DNA from: Salinivibrio kushneri
Lineage (GTDB): Bacteria; Pseudomonadota; Gammaproteobacteria; Enterobacterales; Vibrionaceae
Direction of reading: 5' to 3'
Assembly (NCBI RefSeq): GCF_027286325.1
Contig: NZ_CP114588.1
Span: forward strand, 1,575,317 to 1,639,316
Length of the DNA stretch: 64,000 nucleotides
The position numbers and the translations under genes were made by a program. Positions 18,886 through 27,945 of the stretch are shown piece by piece. Under the pieces are notes generated by a model. The model was given only the letters and a program-made list of their open reading frames with translations, ran no database searches and had not been told where the DNA came from. Each line of letters starts with the position of its first letter. The first letter of the stretch is position 1.

Positions 18886-20439
18886 ATGAGCAATAATGAA
18901 GTTGTATTTGGTGACGATGAGCGCCTCGTCTCGACCACTGATAAGCGCGGGGTAATCACCTATTGTAACCCGGAGTTCATTCGCATCGCTGGCTACGATG
19001 AAGAGGAACTCACGGGCGCTCCTCACAATATTATTCGTCACGCCGATATGCCCAAAGCAGCATTTGCGGATATGTGGCGAGCCTTAAAAGCCAACCAACC
19101 TTGGCGCGGCATCGTCAAAAACCGCTGCAAAAACGGGGATTACTATTGGGTAGACGCCTATGTCACCCCCATTTATAACCAAGGCCAAGTCACTGGCTAT
19201 CAGTCCGTCAGGGTGAAACCCGATCCTGCGGTCAAACATCGCGCCGCACAAATCTATCAAGCCCTGTGCCGGGCAGAGAAAAATGGCAAGTCGATGAAGC
19301 CGTTATCGGTTGCCGATATTCCAGCAGCGTTGAAGTACACATTAATGGGGTTGGGGTTGGTCGCCGCACCTGTGTCGCTTATTTTCGATAACGCCATATC
19401 GAGCTGGGATATTGCAGGCGCCATTGCGATGCCGTTAGTGCTCGGCACTCTCTTTCGCGATGAGCTTTTCACCTTGCCTACTCTCGCGCGTGGTGTACAG
19501 GACAATTACGACAGTATCAGTCGCTATATCTACTCGGGAACCGGGCTCAGTTCTGTGATTGATTACAAGGTGAAAATGCTCAATGCCCGCATTCGCACTA
19601 TTCTCGGCCGCATGCTCGATGCTTCACTGTCACTGAATCAATTTTCGGATGAGTTGAGCGCGTTATCGAAACGCGTATCTGATGCGATCAATAAACAAAG
19701 CCATCAGATTTCCTCGATTGCCAGTAACATTGATCATGCCTCTGAGTCGGCAAACAAGGTTTCTGATAACGCTCAGCAAAGTGTTGAACTACTGCAGTCA
19801 GTCCAGCAGCAAAGCAAAGAAACCGAGGCCTTGTTACAGCAAACCGGCGAGCAATTAAAAACGCTCTCCCAACAATCTGAAAACTCGCTCACCGCGACGC
19901 AACAGCTTTCTGCCACCGCTGAACGTGTTACTGAGTCAATGAGTGAGATAAGTGGGATTGCCGAGCAAACCAATTTGCTAGCGCTGAATGCAGCGATTGA
20001 AGCGGCACGCGCAGGCGAACAGGGCCGAGGCTTTGCGGTCGTTGCTGATGAAGTTCGGGCGCTCTCTAGTCGTACGCAAACAGCCACTGAACAAATCCAG
20101 TCATCGATTCAAGACATGCACAACACCATTTCGCATTGGCAAACTCAGATTCATGAAAGTCACGAACAAACGCAAGAGTGTGTTGATACGACCGATCACA
20201 GTATTGCGAGCCTGCACTCGGTCAGAAATGCTATCGAAGATGTGGTCGGCCGCACCAATGAAACACACCACTCTGCCCAAGCGCAATTAGAGAGTTTTAC
20301 AGCCGTTAGCAAAGAGATCCATGATATCGAATCGGTTTCTCAGCAAAACCTCAACGAGGTCAATGACGTTTCCGAGGCAAGCAGTCAGCTTCGAGATAAA
20401 GTGCGTCAGTTCCACGATATTGCAAGGCAGTTTGAGTAA
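18886..20439 (+). CDS. Aer-like PAS-domain chemotaxis protein
   Basis: Chemoreceptor of 517 residues with a cytoplasmic N-terminal PAS domain rather than a periplasmic sensor: [25 protein letters not shown], then [17 protein letters not shown] (about residues 48-64) and GYQSVRVKP (about 104-112) closely resemble Aer, which senses energy state through FAD. Two hydrophobic stretches near 148-190 anchor it to the inner membrane, and the usual signalling hairpin ([20 protein letters not shown]) is near residue 357. FAD binding is inferred from Aer similarity, not shown. Single gene with a strong terminator shared with folE. Confidence 0.9.
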   Translation: MSNNEVVFGDDERLVSTTDKRGVITYCNPEFIRIAGYDEEELTGAPHNIIRHADMPKAAFADMWRALKANQPWRGIVKNRCKNGDYYWVDAYVTPIYNQGQVTGYQSVRVKPDPAVKHRAAQIYQALCRAEKNGKSMKPLSVADIPAALKYTLMGLGLVAAPVSLIFDNAISSWDIAGAIAMPLVLGTLFRDELFTLPTLARGVQDNYDSISRYIYSGTGLSSVIDYKVKMLNARIRTILGRMLDASLSLNQFSDELSALSKRVSDAINKQSHQISSIASNIDHASESANKVSDNAQQSVELLQSVQQQSKETEALLQQTGEQLKTLSQQSENSLTATQQLSATAERVTESMSEISGIAEQTNLLALNAAIEAARAGEQGRGFAVVADEVRALSSRTQTATEQIQSSIQDMHNTISHWQTQIHESHEQTQECVDTTDHSIASLHSVRNAIEDVVGRTNETHHSAQAQLESFTAVSKEIHDIESVSQQNLNEVNDVSEASSQLRDKVRQFHDIARQFE

Positions 20440-20470
20440 ACCGACTAACGCCTCCACGCTAACCGTCCTA

Positions 20471-20506
20471 AAAAAGCCCCAATCTGTTTTCAGAGAGGGG
20501 CTTTTT
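20471..20506. terminator. Bidirectional terminator, chemoreceptor / folE
   Basis: AAAAAGCCCC pairs with GGGGCTTTTT, with an inner TCTG/CAGA extension around a TTTT loop. It sits between convergent genes and has A- and T-runs on both sides. Confidence 0.92.
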
Positions 20507-20533
20507 AAACATCTGCCATCTGTGCATTGGACG

Positions 20534-21187
20534 TTATTGAATACCGTGTAAAAACTCAGCACGTGTTGCGGCATTCTTTTTGAACAATCCACCAAGTGCG
20601 GTAGTGGTTGTTTCACTGTTGGCATCCATGACACCACGAGATTTGACACAGTAGTGGGTCGCTTCAATGCGCACCGCCACGTCCTCGGTTTCCAGCAGTG
20701 TTTGCAACGCCACCAGCACCTGACGGGTCAATCGCTCTTGCACTTGCGGTCGCTGAGAGAAGAAGCGTACGATTCGGTTGATTTTAGACAGGCCAAGTAC
20801 TTTATGATGAGGGAGGTACGCAACAGTCGCTCTGCCATCTATGGTGACAAGGTGATGCTCACACGTGCTGGTCACTGAGATGTCTTTGACGCGCACCATT
20901 TCATCGCATCCCATCTTATTCTCAATCATGGTGACTTTGGGAAACTGCGAGTAATCCAAGCCTGAGAAAATCTCATCGACATACATCTTCGCAATTCGCG
21001 CCGGTGTCTCGGCCAAGCTATCATCGGTGAGGTCTAAATCGATCGACTGCAGAATTTCACGCATGTGAAACTCAATTTTTTCTTTTCGTTCTTCAGAAGA
21101 CATCGCAGATGTCGCGGTCATTGGAGTTTCAATACCGCGAGCAACCAACGCTTCCTGAACTTTTTTTGCAGCATCGCTCAATGCCAT
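20534..21187 (-). CDS. folE: GTP cyclohydrolase I
   Basis: Opens and rearranges GTP to 7,8-dihydroneopterin triphosphate, the entry to folate and, with QueD, to queuosine; the folate cofactor is also the light antenna of photolyase. The 217 residues are of E. coli FolE length. Zinc ligands C109, H112 and C180 (STCEHH; THYC) are in place. AAGGA is 7 nt before the ATG. Upstream on the same strand lies a TGATCC / TGTAA motif like those before the Lon-domain gene and rpoE in this window, which would tie it to the RpoE-ChrR stress response. Confidence 0.97.
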   Translation of the reverse strand: MALSDAAKKVQEALVARGIETPMTATSAMSSEERKEKIEFHMREILQSIDLDLTDDSLAETPARIAKMYVDEIFSGLDYSQFPKVTMIENKMGCDEMVRVKDISVTSTCEHHLVTIDGRATVAYLPHHKVLGLSKINRIVRFFSQRPQVQERLTRQVLVALQTLLETEDVAVRIEATHYCVKSRGVMDANSETTTTALGGLFKKNAATRAEFLHGIQ

Positions 21188-21226
21188 GATGGATTCCTTT
21201 TTGAGTCTACCCTAGCCGTTCTTTTA

Positions 21227-21254
21227 CTTACACACTGTGGCCAGTGTCGGATCA
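21227..21254 (-). promoter_or_regulatory. Candidate RpoE/ChrR-type promoter of folE
   Basis: Read on the minus strand: TGATCC, 16 nt, TGTAAG, ending about 40 nt before the folE start codon. It differs from the Lon-gene motif (TGATCG-N16-CGTAAT) mainly at one base of each box. Weaker than the rpoE site because the -10 begins with T instead of C. Confidence 0.42.
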
Positions 21255-21621
21255 GTGTTGTCACTAAATAGAAGCATAACGTTAATATCTAAAAAATACA
21301 CCTCGCGAATGCTGTGGTTTTACGGCTTGGTGCCTTAGTGGACAGCTTCAATGGCAAAATTGTCAAGGAAAATGAACAGGTTTGATAAAAAAACCTATCA
21401 CTGCATATCGCGGATCAACTCTCGCCTATTTTCGTATTTTCTCTTATCCAATAACCTCAGTGAAACTAAATTGTCATTTTTGTTTGATAATCTTGCGCGA
21501 TAACCTGCCTAAATATTTTGGTCGTGTGGCTAGCCATTCTCAGACAGACAAAAATGCTGATGTCGTGGGCCAGCGATAAAACGAGATTTCAATAATAATA
21601 AGACACGCGATGGTATATCTT

Positions 21622-21646
21622 GCCCCCTCTACCGGGGGCTTTTTTT
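21622..21646 (+). terminator. Orphan rho-independent terminator (possible sRNA end)
   Basis: GCCCCC - TCTACC - GGGGGC with seven T residues. No protein gene precedes it on this strand for more than 1 kb, and the aer-like transcript is already terminated at 20506, so it probably ends a non-coding RNA starting within the preceding 100-200 nt. The RNA family is not recognised. Confidence 0.85.
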
Positions 21647-21761
21647 ATCGCCTAGCAAAAAAGACACTGGCTTGACATAAACTCACATTTTTATTGGCAT
21701 ACTTGTTACTAACTTGGCTACGCTTGAATTGAAACCCACTGTTAGTGACTAAGGAGTCATT

Positions 21762-22262
21762 ATGAAAAAACACGTGTTGATGGCAGTCATGCTCGCTGCC
21801 GGAGTGACCGCTTGTAGTAACGGTCAGTATGCCGGTGGTGATAAAGGCGGCGTGACGAGCTCTGGCGTTGCACAGCAATGGCAACTGACCATGGTCGATC
21901 AACAAGCTATCAGTGCGGAAGGAACCCCAACGCTGACTATTAATAAGGATATGGGCGTCAGCGGCTTTAGTGGCTGTAACCGTTATTTTGGTAACGCTGA
22001 ACTGAATAGTAATCGCTTTAAAGTCGCGCCAATGGCAAGTACCAAAATGGCGTGTTCGTCCAGTGCGATGGAACTCGAACAAACCATGAGTCAGGTGCTA
22101 AGCCAATGGAGTGATGCAACATTACGTGATAACCACCTCATGCTCAGCAACGAGGCACATACGTTATTATTCACCGCGGCTAATACGAAAAAAACTGAGG
22201 AAGATCCCCTACTCAAAAGCCCTGTGGTTGATTCCCGCTTCAATAAAGGTGAAGAGTACTAA
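21762..22262 (+). CDS. META-domain (HslJ-like) lipoprotein
   Basis: A 166-residue envelope lipoprotein. The signal peptide ends VTAC (lipidated Cys near residue 18). The META domain follows: WQLTMVDQQ, a strand with PTLTINKDMGVSGFSGCNRYFG (about residues 55-76) and MASTKMACSS (about 90-99), which match HslJ; the paired cysteines in SGCNRY and KMACS are typical. HslJ is associated with heat shock and novobiocin resistance in E. coli, but its mechanism is unknown. AAGGAG lies 5 nt before the ATG. Single gene with a strong terminator. Confidence 0.88.
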   Translation: MKKHVLMAVMLAAGVTACSNGQYAGGDKGGVTSSGVAQQWQLTMVDQQAISAEGTPTLTINKDMGVSGFSGCNRYFGNAELNSNRFKVAPMASTKMACSSSAMELEQTMSQVLSQWSDATLRDNHLMLSNEAHTLLFTAANTKKTEEDPLLKSPVVDSRFNKGEEY

Positions 22263-22287
22263 CATCGCGTCAGCGTTTAAGAGACAC

Positions 22288-22320
22288 CAGAGCGGTACAT
22301 CTGTACCGCTCTGATTTTTT
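22288..22320 (+). terminator. Rho-independent terminator after META lipoprotein gene
   Basis: CAGAGCGGTACA - TC - TGTACCGCTCTG perfect 12-bp stem followed by ATTTTTT. It overlaps the end of the convergent CHASE/GGDEF gene by two bases. Confidence 0.92.
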
Positions 22321-23986
22321 AGGGGTCAAAGCTCTGGTTGTCCTGAACTGGCGCGCTAATTTCCATCCAGTGCCACCCAGTATCATTGTCGGCTTTCGCA
22401 CGGGTCAAGCCAATTTCACCATAAGCATGTAATCGCGAGGCAGTCATTTCTTTTTGATCGCTGACCGTTACCCCGCCAACAAACACCCTCACCCGATCTT
22501 CCGGCTCGCCTTCAAATGCCAAACTTAATCGCCTCACCGCTTTAACGCACTCATCAGCCAATCGCTCCGCGCCTTCTGTTCGCGGCAAGATGGCAACAAA
22601 CTGGCTACCGGTAAACCGACACACCAGATCACCTGGGCGTTTAAGCATTTCATCCAGTACTTGTGCAATTTGTCGGATCAACTGATCACCAGCAATGCGC
22701 CCATACAGGTTGTTGTAATTAGAAAGATGTTGGATCTCCACCACCATCAGGCTCAGAGGCGCTTCATCACGAATTGCACGCTGTATCTCACGCTCAAGCT
22801 CCTGCTCAAACTGAGTACGATTATGTAATCCAGTCAACCCATCACATTTGGTCATCGACTCAAGTCGACTATTAGCTTCTTTCAATGCGTGTGTTTTTTG
22901 TTCAACTTGTACCTGAACACTGTAGGCGCGAGACTGTAGGCGATAAAGCAGATAGCAGATGACTAAAAATATGCCACTACCGATGAGAAACGTCCACAGC
23001 GGCACCCAGCTTTGTCTTGCCTGCATGTAGCTGACGGTTGGATACCCGACGAGCTCCCACTCGCGACCCGCAAAGAAAATAGGCTTGGCGGGCTGCTGCG
23101 CAAGTGAGTCTTTCATCTGCGCTAACTCCACTCGCTGCGTGTGAAGCACTTGGCGGTTGTTCGGATCAGTCGCATCAATCAAGGTGTAATTAATCCCATC
23201 ATTAATGACAGTATCTATCGCCAAATTGACCAAGGTATTCACATCAATCACCGCCACCAGAAACCCGCGTAAATCTCGCGTGTCTTCCCCTCCGAGCTGC
23301 TCTGGATCCAATAAAATCGGCATGATCAACAAAAAGCCGCGCACATTGCCGTATGCGCGCTCGATGGTAGTCGCTGGGGTGGCGACAGGGACGCCGGTGT
23401 TAAAACTGGTTTTTAATGCCTGACGGGTGACTGGCGTTGAACCAAGATCGTAACCTATGACAGAGGCTTCACGGTTTTCGCCAGAGGTGAACCTGAGCGG
23501 GAAGTACATGTCACGCCGTTGCGCGGGTACCAGTTGGTTGTTTTCATCCAACTCGACAATATTCAACTGTGAAGACGTGGCACCTCTCTCTTCCATTCCT
23601 TGAACGTAATGGCGACGTTGATGATGCATCACAATGTCCACCCACTCTATCGACTTAAAGCTTGGATGACGTTTGAGTACACCGGACGTGAGCGGTTGAA
23701 AATTGCGTGCATCCAATCGATGCCCCGCGTCAAAGTGATTCTTGACTGCATAGAGCAACTCAAGGCCCAGATTAACCTCTCGTGCTAGCGCCATTGCGGC
23801 ATTATTCACGTCTTTATGCAGCTCTTTGCGAATCGCCTCTTGCTCTTTTTGATACAGCAAGTGGGCGGTTAACGCTGCAAACCCCACGCCAATCAGTGCG
23901 GTTAATACAATTACGCTCCATGCTCGTCGCGGCATCAGGGTCGTCCTTATGAAAGTGCATTCCACGTGATCAAACAGGGAGTTCAC
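22319..23986 (-). CDS. CHASE-domain protein with degenerate GGDEF domain
   Basis: Membrane sensor of 555 residues: TM1 near 23-45, a periplasmic CHASE-type domain (about 60-300, with HPSFKSIEWVDIV), TM2 near 325-345, a short coiled coil, then a GGDEF-family domain (DGLTGLHNRTQF onward). The catalytic loop reads RFTGSQF in place of R-GGDEF-F, and the metal-binding D-x-D-x-F-K stretch reads EIQHLSNYN, so diguanylate cyclase activity is unlikely. It may bind GTP or c-di-GMP, or act as a receptor. Start is GTG with GGGAGA upstream; ATG at 23935 (MPRRAW), with AAGGA, is an equally good choice that gives 538 residues. Confidence 0.85.
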   Translation of the reverse strand: MNSLFDHVECTFIRTTLMPRRAWSVIVLTALIGVGFAALTAHLLYQKEQEAIRKELHKDVNNAAMALAREVNLGLELLYAVKNHFDAGHRLDARNFQPLTSGVLKRHPSFKSIEWVDIVMHHQRRHYVQGMEERGATSSQLNIVELDENNQLVPAQRRDMYFPLRFTSGENREASVIGYDLGSTPVTRQALKTSFNTGVPVATPATTIERAYGNVRGFLLIMPILLDPEQLGGEDTRDLRGFLVAVIDVNTLVNLAIDTVINDGINYTLIDATDPNNRQVLHTQRVELAQMKDSLAQQPAKPIFFAGREWELVGYPTVSYMQARQSWVPLWTFLIGSGIFLVICYLLYRLQSRAYSVQVQVEQKTHALKEANSRLESMTKCDGLTGLHNRTQFEQELEREIQRAIRDEAPLSLMVVEIQHLSNYNNLYGRIAGDQLIRQIAQVLDEMLKRPGDLVCRFTGSQFVAILPRTEGAERLADECVKAVRRLSLAFEGEPEDRVRVFVGGVTVSDQKEMTASRLHAYGEIGLTRAKADNDTGWHWMEISAPVQDNQSFDP

Positions 23987-24082
23987 TTATTCTCTCCCTC
24001 TATAAGCGTAGTGGGCAGAACAATAAACGATCAAATTTTTAACAAAACAACGGGGTAGGGGCTTGTTGGGATGAAAAAGACT

Positions 24083-24117
24083 TGAAATGCGACTCACCGT
24101 GTGTGGCGTGAGTCGCA
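24083..24117 (-). terminator. Probable terminator of the DUF4250 transcript
   Basis: TGCGACTCAC / GTGAGTCGCA, a perfect 10-bp inverted repeat with a 10-nt loop, lies directly downstream of the DUF4250 stop on the minus strand, followed there by TTTC. The T-run is short. Confidence 0.65.
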
Positions 24118-24126
24118 GGTTAGTGG

Positions 24127-24321
24127 CTACTTAAGTCTTAATTGATTGGTAAGCGGGTCGTACTCACAACCAATATCATCAAACTTACTTTGCAACTGGT
24201 CGTGGTCGAGATCTAAATGCGCCATCAGTGCTTCCAAACTGTCACACTCTAGGCGCAGTCTTTCATTCACAATGCCATAGAAGATAGCACCATCTAATCG
24301 GCTGATGTTGTGGATATCCAT
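24127..24321 (-). CDS. DUF4250 small protein
   Basis: A 64-residue acidic protein, MDIHNISRLDGAIFYGIVNERLR being its conserved opening (quoted in part: IFYGIVNERLRL). The spacing of small helices is typical of DUF4250, a family of unknown function that looks like a minimal helix-turn-helix. The start at 24321 is set by AAGGAGAGGGT immediately upstream; a longer frame from GTG 24336 would place this ribosome site inside the coding sequence. It sits between the CHASE/GGDEF gene and a membrane protein gene, all leftward, with its own hairpin. Confidence 0.8.
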   Translation of the reverse strand: MDIHNISRLDGAIFYGIVNERLRLECDSLEALMAHLDLDHDQLQSKFDDIGCEYDPLTNQLRLK

Positions 24322-24383
24322 ACCCTCTCCTTGCACTGAGTTTACCCACTATGAGTATAGATCCGAGGCGGAAAACTGCCCAA

Positions 24384-25055
24384 TTAAGCAATCACGAGCC
24401 TCGTCAAACTGATATTGGCCAACAGCATAAAGCCAAAACCCACGCTCACGCGCCAAAAAACAGGTGAAGTTTGCTTAAGCAGGTGCCAAATCTGTGCCGC
24501 CACCCCGAGCAAGCCCAAGCCTGCGCCCGCCATAATGGCGTTGATATCACCCGTTGACGGTGGGCTGACAACAGACAACACCGCGGCGCTCAGCATCATT
24601 CCCATAAACGCCAGTACACTAACCAGGGGGAGCAAGCGATCAAAAGCTTGCAATCGCGAACGCGCACGAACTAACAAACTGTGGCCAAAGCCCGCTCCGA
24701 GAATCACTAGTTGCAGGGCTCCCATCATTAGCATTCCGCCACCGTGAGTGGCAAGTATGACAACCCATGTAACAAGACCCAATAAATTTGCGACATGAAG
24801 CAAAGGAATGGGACCGGAGTGGCGTGTTTTGCCTGTTTTTGATCGAAACGCAAAAATCCCTAACAACAAAAAGGGTAAACTGGCGATAAATGTAAATGGA
24901 ACTAAGATCAACCACGCAAAAACAGGCACCCAGAAAGCGCGATGGAATCGGCCCCGTTGGCCTGGGCATATTTCCCCTTTCAATAGCGCCAGTGAGAGCA
25001 CCAGCTGTGCCCCTAGAATTGCCGAGGCAACCGCAGGAGCAAGTAACGTATACAT
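24384..25055 (-). CDS. Polytopic membrane protein of unknown function
   Basis: A 223-residue hydrophobic protein with about seven predicted membrane spans and a short basic cytoplasmic stretch (FRSKTGKTRHSGP, near residue 70). I do not recognise a family. ATG 25055 is preceded by AAGGTG; the frame also opens at GTG 25067, but that codon is part of this ribosome site. It is followed 62 nt later by the DUF4250 gene in the same direction and is divergent from the diguanylate cyclase at 25139, with 83 nt between them, so regulation may be shared. Confidence 0.7.
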   Translation of the reverse strand: MYTLLAPAVASAILGAQLVLSLALLKGEICPGQRGRFHRAFWVPVFAWLILVPFTFIASLPFLLLGIFAFRSKTGKTRHSGPIPLLHVANLLGLVTWVVILATHGGGMLMMGALQLVILGAGFGHSLLVRARSRLQAFDRLLPLVSVLAFMGMMLSAAVLSVVSPPSTGDINAIMAGAGLGLLGVAAQIWHLLKQTSPVFWRVSVGFGFMLLANISLTRLVIA

Positions 25056-25138
25056 AATTAAGAGCACCTTACGTATCTCAATAAAAAATGGTCAATTATT
25101 TGTTCTATTGCATTAAAAAGTTGGCTAGATCACATTGA

Positions 25139-26509
25139 ATGCAAGAAACACAGTCAAAACAAACAACAAACTGGCATGTTCGTACGCTTATACCAACCTT
25201 TATGACAGAAAAAAATAACATGACCGCGCAGCATGATAATACCAAAGCGGCGGACGCAACTGGAACCTTTGCACAGGCGGGAACAACAATGGGTGCAATG
25301 ATGAATGAAACTTTAGGCCATATTGTCTACAAGCTGCAAATATCATTCCTTGAACTGTGGAGTGCCAAAAAGCACGCAAACAGCTTTAATAATACACGCA
25401 GCACCTATCTGCGCAGTCGCTTGTGCGTGTTGTGTTACGTGTGGGCCGCCCTAACCATTGCGTGGTCACCCGCTGATTTTTTATTCCTCGCTGACAAAAC
25501 GGCCGCTGCGCAGCTCTCGCTGCAACGCCTTTTGTTAGCGGGTATGCTTATTACCATTGGTTATGCGGTCAATCGCGCTAATAACCTCAAATCAGCGAAA
25601 CTTGGCTTGGTCGCCATGGTGTTCGCTACCAACGCCTTTTATTTTTCCGCCAGCCACACTCTAGGCTTTCCTACTGACAACGCGGCATTCTCTTACAGCT
25701 ACACGTTACTGCCCATTATTCAGATTGTAATGCTTACCATCTTCCCGCTCACGATGCGGGAAAGCATACTCTTGATGTCGATAACCCTGATTTGCCACTT
25801 ATGGGTGGATTCATTCAGTGGCACCATGACCAGTCCTGACAATATCGCCTCGTATTGGCTACAAACCGTCATTGCATTCATGGTGGTGTGGTCACAGCTT
25901 TCTCAACTGCACATGATTTTGCGCCTATACCGGCAAGCCACGCTCGACCCGTTAACAGGCATTTATAATCGTCGAATGCTATTACAACTGGCCATGCGCG
26001 CACTGGCCGTTAGTGAAGAAAGGCACTCACCATTCTCCGTCTTGCTACTCGATTTGGATAAGTTCAAGCGGATTAATGACAAGTGGGGGCACTACGCAGG
26101 CGATGTGGTATTGCAATCATTTACCCGCACCGTACAAGAGCGTTTGAGAAAGGCTGATATTTTCGGTCGATTTGGCGGCGAGGAGTTTATTGTCTTCCTA
26201 CCGAAATGTAATGGCGAAATCACGGCGCAAATCGCCGAGCGTTTGCTGGGTGAAATTCGAGAGATGGATGTCTATATTGATGAAAGCCATACCCCGTTGA
26301 AAGTCACCGCGTCGATAGGCCTCTCCACGCTGCAACCGGGCGACACGCTTTCATCTTTGATAGAGCGTGCCGACAGTGCTCTCTACCAAGCAAAAGCCGA
26401 GGGGAGAAACTGCGTGCGAGCCTATCAGCCCGGCCACCAATCAGGGTTTGATGCTAGAAACTCTGTCAGTCGTGACAATATCGACATGCCCACCGAAACA
26501 TCGCTTTAG
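25139..26509 (+). CDS. Membrane-bound diguanylate cyclase (GGEEF)
   Basis: Makes c-di-GMP from two GTP. Of 456 residues the first 80 are polar, then about six membrane spans (roughly 95-265, a MASE-like sensor module), then a complete GGDEF domain: DPLTGIYNRRML near 277, DLDKFKRINDKWGHYAGD near 302 (metal ligands) and the catalytic FGGEEFIVF near 346. No RxxD inhibitory site five residues before GGEEF is obvious (the residues read RKADIFGRF). The start is unsure: ATG 25139 lacks a ribosome site, and in-frame ATGs at 25202, 25220 and 25289 are possible. Confidence 0.9.
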   Translation: MQETQSKQTTNWHVRTLIPTFMTEKNNMTAQHDNTKAADATGTFAQAGTTMGAMMNETLGHIVYKLQISFLELWSAKKHANSFNNTRSTYLRSRLCVLCYVWAALTIAWSPADFLFLADKTAAAQLSLQRLLLAGMLITIGYAVNRANNLKSAKLGLVAMVFATNAFYFSASHTLGFPTDNAAFSYSYTLLPIIQIVMLTIFPLTMRESILLMSITLICHLWVDSFSGTMTSPDNIASYWLQTVIAFMVVWSQLSQLHMILRLYRQATLDPLTGIYNRRMLLQLAMRALAVSEERHSPFSVLLLDLDKFKRINDKWGHYAGDVVLQSFTRTVQERLRKADIFGRFGGEEFIVFLPKCNGEITAQIAERLLGEIREMDVYIDESHTPLKVTASIGLSTLQPGDTLSSLIERADSALYQAKAEGRNCVRAYQPGHQSGFDARNSVSRDNIDMPTETSL

Positions 26510-26626
26510 CGACGCATTTGGTCGCAAAGAGACAATCATTGGCTGGCGGGAGTAAACGCAGTCATCGCGAGAGGCCGTCTTTAGTGGGCTCTGGGCGACG
26601 CCTTTTTCTCCACGCCAACTTAAAGG

Positions 26627-27844
26627 TCAGGACGTCACAACAGGCGCTTGGCGCTGACTTTTTCGACATCGGTGCATGACACGAGAAAGGCCAAGCACCA
26701 GCCCCAATAGAAGCGTGATGAGCACAAAGGCCGCAATCACCACGCCTGGCCATGCATAGTGTTGCCAAGCCGCGATGAGATAAAAACCACCAAGGCTGCC
26801 ACCGACATAATAATGCACTAAATACAAAGCCGTTGCCGTTGCTTTACCATGCGCCGCGTGGCGGCTGACCCATCCATAGGCAAGAGAGTGAGTAAAGAAA
26901 GCGCCACCACTTACAATCAATAGCCCCACGACCATCCAAAGGACCTGACTACTCAAGGTCACAACCACGCCTAACATAGCCACACAAGTACCAAAGGCCA
27001 TGCCTTTTATCGCGCCAAAGTGCAGTACCCAACGCCCGCTCAAACGCGATGTCACTGTACCGGCGAGGTAACAGACAAACACTGAAGACACTAAACTGAC
27101 CGGTAACTGGTAAGGTGCAGCCACCAAACGAAACGCCATCACCGAAAACAAATTCACAAATAACGCAAAGTTCACCCCACCAATCAGCATCGCCAACCAC
27201 AATTTAGGAGTGCGAAGATGTGTGAGTACCCCGCGAGAATGAGTCAGTAAGGAGGTATTACCAGGCGAAAAATAACGCTGACGCGGCAAAAGTTTGCTCA
27301 CGATGGCGACGCCCAGCAAGGAAAACACGGCCATCGCCATCACCGCGCCATGCCATCCCCACCAATCTGTCATCATTCCACCGAGTACGCGGCCCGAGAT
27401 CCCGCCCAGTGAGTTAGCACTGATATAGCTGCCCACGGCAATCGCAAGTGCCTCCGGTGAGAATTCTTCCGCCATGTACGCCACTGCCACCGCGGCAAAC
27501 CCACCCAGCGCAATACCTACCGAAGCACGTAAACCAACGATGACCCAAAAAGAAGAGGTGCTGGCGATAATAAGGCCAATCACAGGAAGCATCCAAAGGC
27601 TAACCAGCATCACTGGGCGCCGACCGATTCGCTCCGACAGTACGGCCCAAGGCACCAGTGAAAAAGAAAGGCCTAAAGTACTGGCCGCAAGTAGCCAGTT
27701 CGCCCGTGTTTCACTGATCCCGTCCTCGGCCGCAAACACAGGCAACATAGGTTGAAACAGATAAAGGTTGCAGAAAATCAGAAACGATCCGAACGCAAGT
27801 GCAAACGCCGTCAATCGATAACGTGGTGAGCCAAGCTCTATCAT
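26627..27844 (-). CDS. MFS transporter, YnfM-like
   Basis: Inner-membrane major facilitator, 405 residues, about 12 spans. Features: FCNLYLFQPMLPVFA in helix 1 (about residues 24-38), the helix 2-3 loop LSERIGRRPVML (motif A, about 69-80) and GRVLGGMMTDWWGWHGAV. The closest named type I recognise is E. coli YnfM, which is likewise divergent from a LysR gene (ynfL). Substrate unknown; drug or sugar efflux has been suggested for the group. A perfect 15-bp inverted repeat lies upstream, between this gene and the regulator. Confidence 0.85.
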   Translation of the reverse strand: MIELGSPRYRLTAFALAFGSFLIFCNLYLFQPMLPVFAAEDGISETRANWLLAASTLGLSFSLVPWAVLSERIGRRPVMLVSLWMLPVIGLIIASTSSFWVIVGLRASVGIALGGFAAVAVAYMAEEFSPEALAIAVGSYISANSLGGISGRVLGGMMTDWWGWHGAVMAMAVFSLLGVAIVSKLLPRQRYFSPGNTSLLTHSRGVLTHLRTPKLWLAMLIGGVNFALFVNLFSVMAFRLVAAPYQLPVSLVSSVFVCYLAGTVTSRLSGRWVLHFGAIKGMAFGTCVAMLGVVVTLSSQVLWMVVGLLIVSGGAFFTHSLAYGWVSRHAAHGKATATALYLVHYYVGGSLGGFYLIAAWQHYAWPGVVIAAFVLITLLLGLVLGLSRVMHRCRKSQRQAPVVTS

Positions 27845-27895
27845 GAAAACCTCACCGGCAGGCTAAGATGTGATCATGCTAACAACCGCTTTATA

Positions 27896-27941
27896 ATTAA
27901 TAAAATATATTAAATTTATTCTATTGATATATTTTATTAAT
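27896..27941. promoter_or_regulatory. Perfect 15-bp inverted repeat, probable LysR operator
   Basis: ATTAATAAAATATAT (27896-27910) and ATATATTTTATTAAT (27927-27941) are exact reverse complements separated by 16 nt. The right arm ends 4 nt before the LysR start codon and the left arm lies about 50 nt from the MFS start. The LysR gene has no ribosome site of its own because this repeat occupies its place. Operator for autoregulation and divergent activation is the natural reading. Confidence 0.75.
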
Positions 27942-27945
27942 AATT

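Larger units (their letters stand above)
21188..21761. other. Long intergenic region, no protein gene seen
   Basis: 574 nt between folE and the META lipoprotein gene. Beyond the folE promoter candidate it is AT-rich and holds one strong terminator (21622-21646, plus strand) with no convincing reading frame before it. A 65-codon open frame at 21382-21579 has no ribosome site and an unlikely composition, so I do not call it. A small RNA ending at the terminator is the best explanation for the second half. Confidence 0.6.

Noticed and set aside
19773..20087. Antisense frames in the chemoreceptor signalling regions (also near 52957-53211) with a shared [15 protein letters not shown] string
   Set aside because: The sharing is only because the sense strand encodes the highly conserved chemoreceptor hairpin; they are not a repeated gene.
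21382..21579. 65-codon frame between folE and the META lipoprotein gene
   Set aside because: No ribosome site and implausible composition; the downstream terminator is better explained by an RNA.
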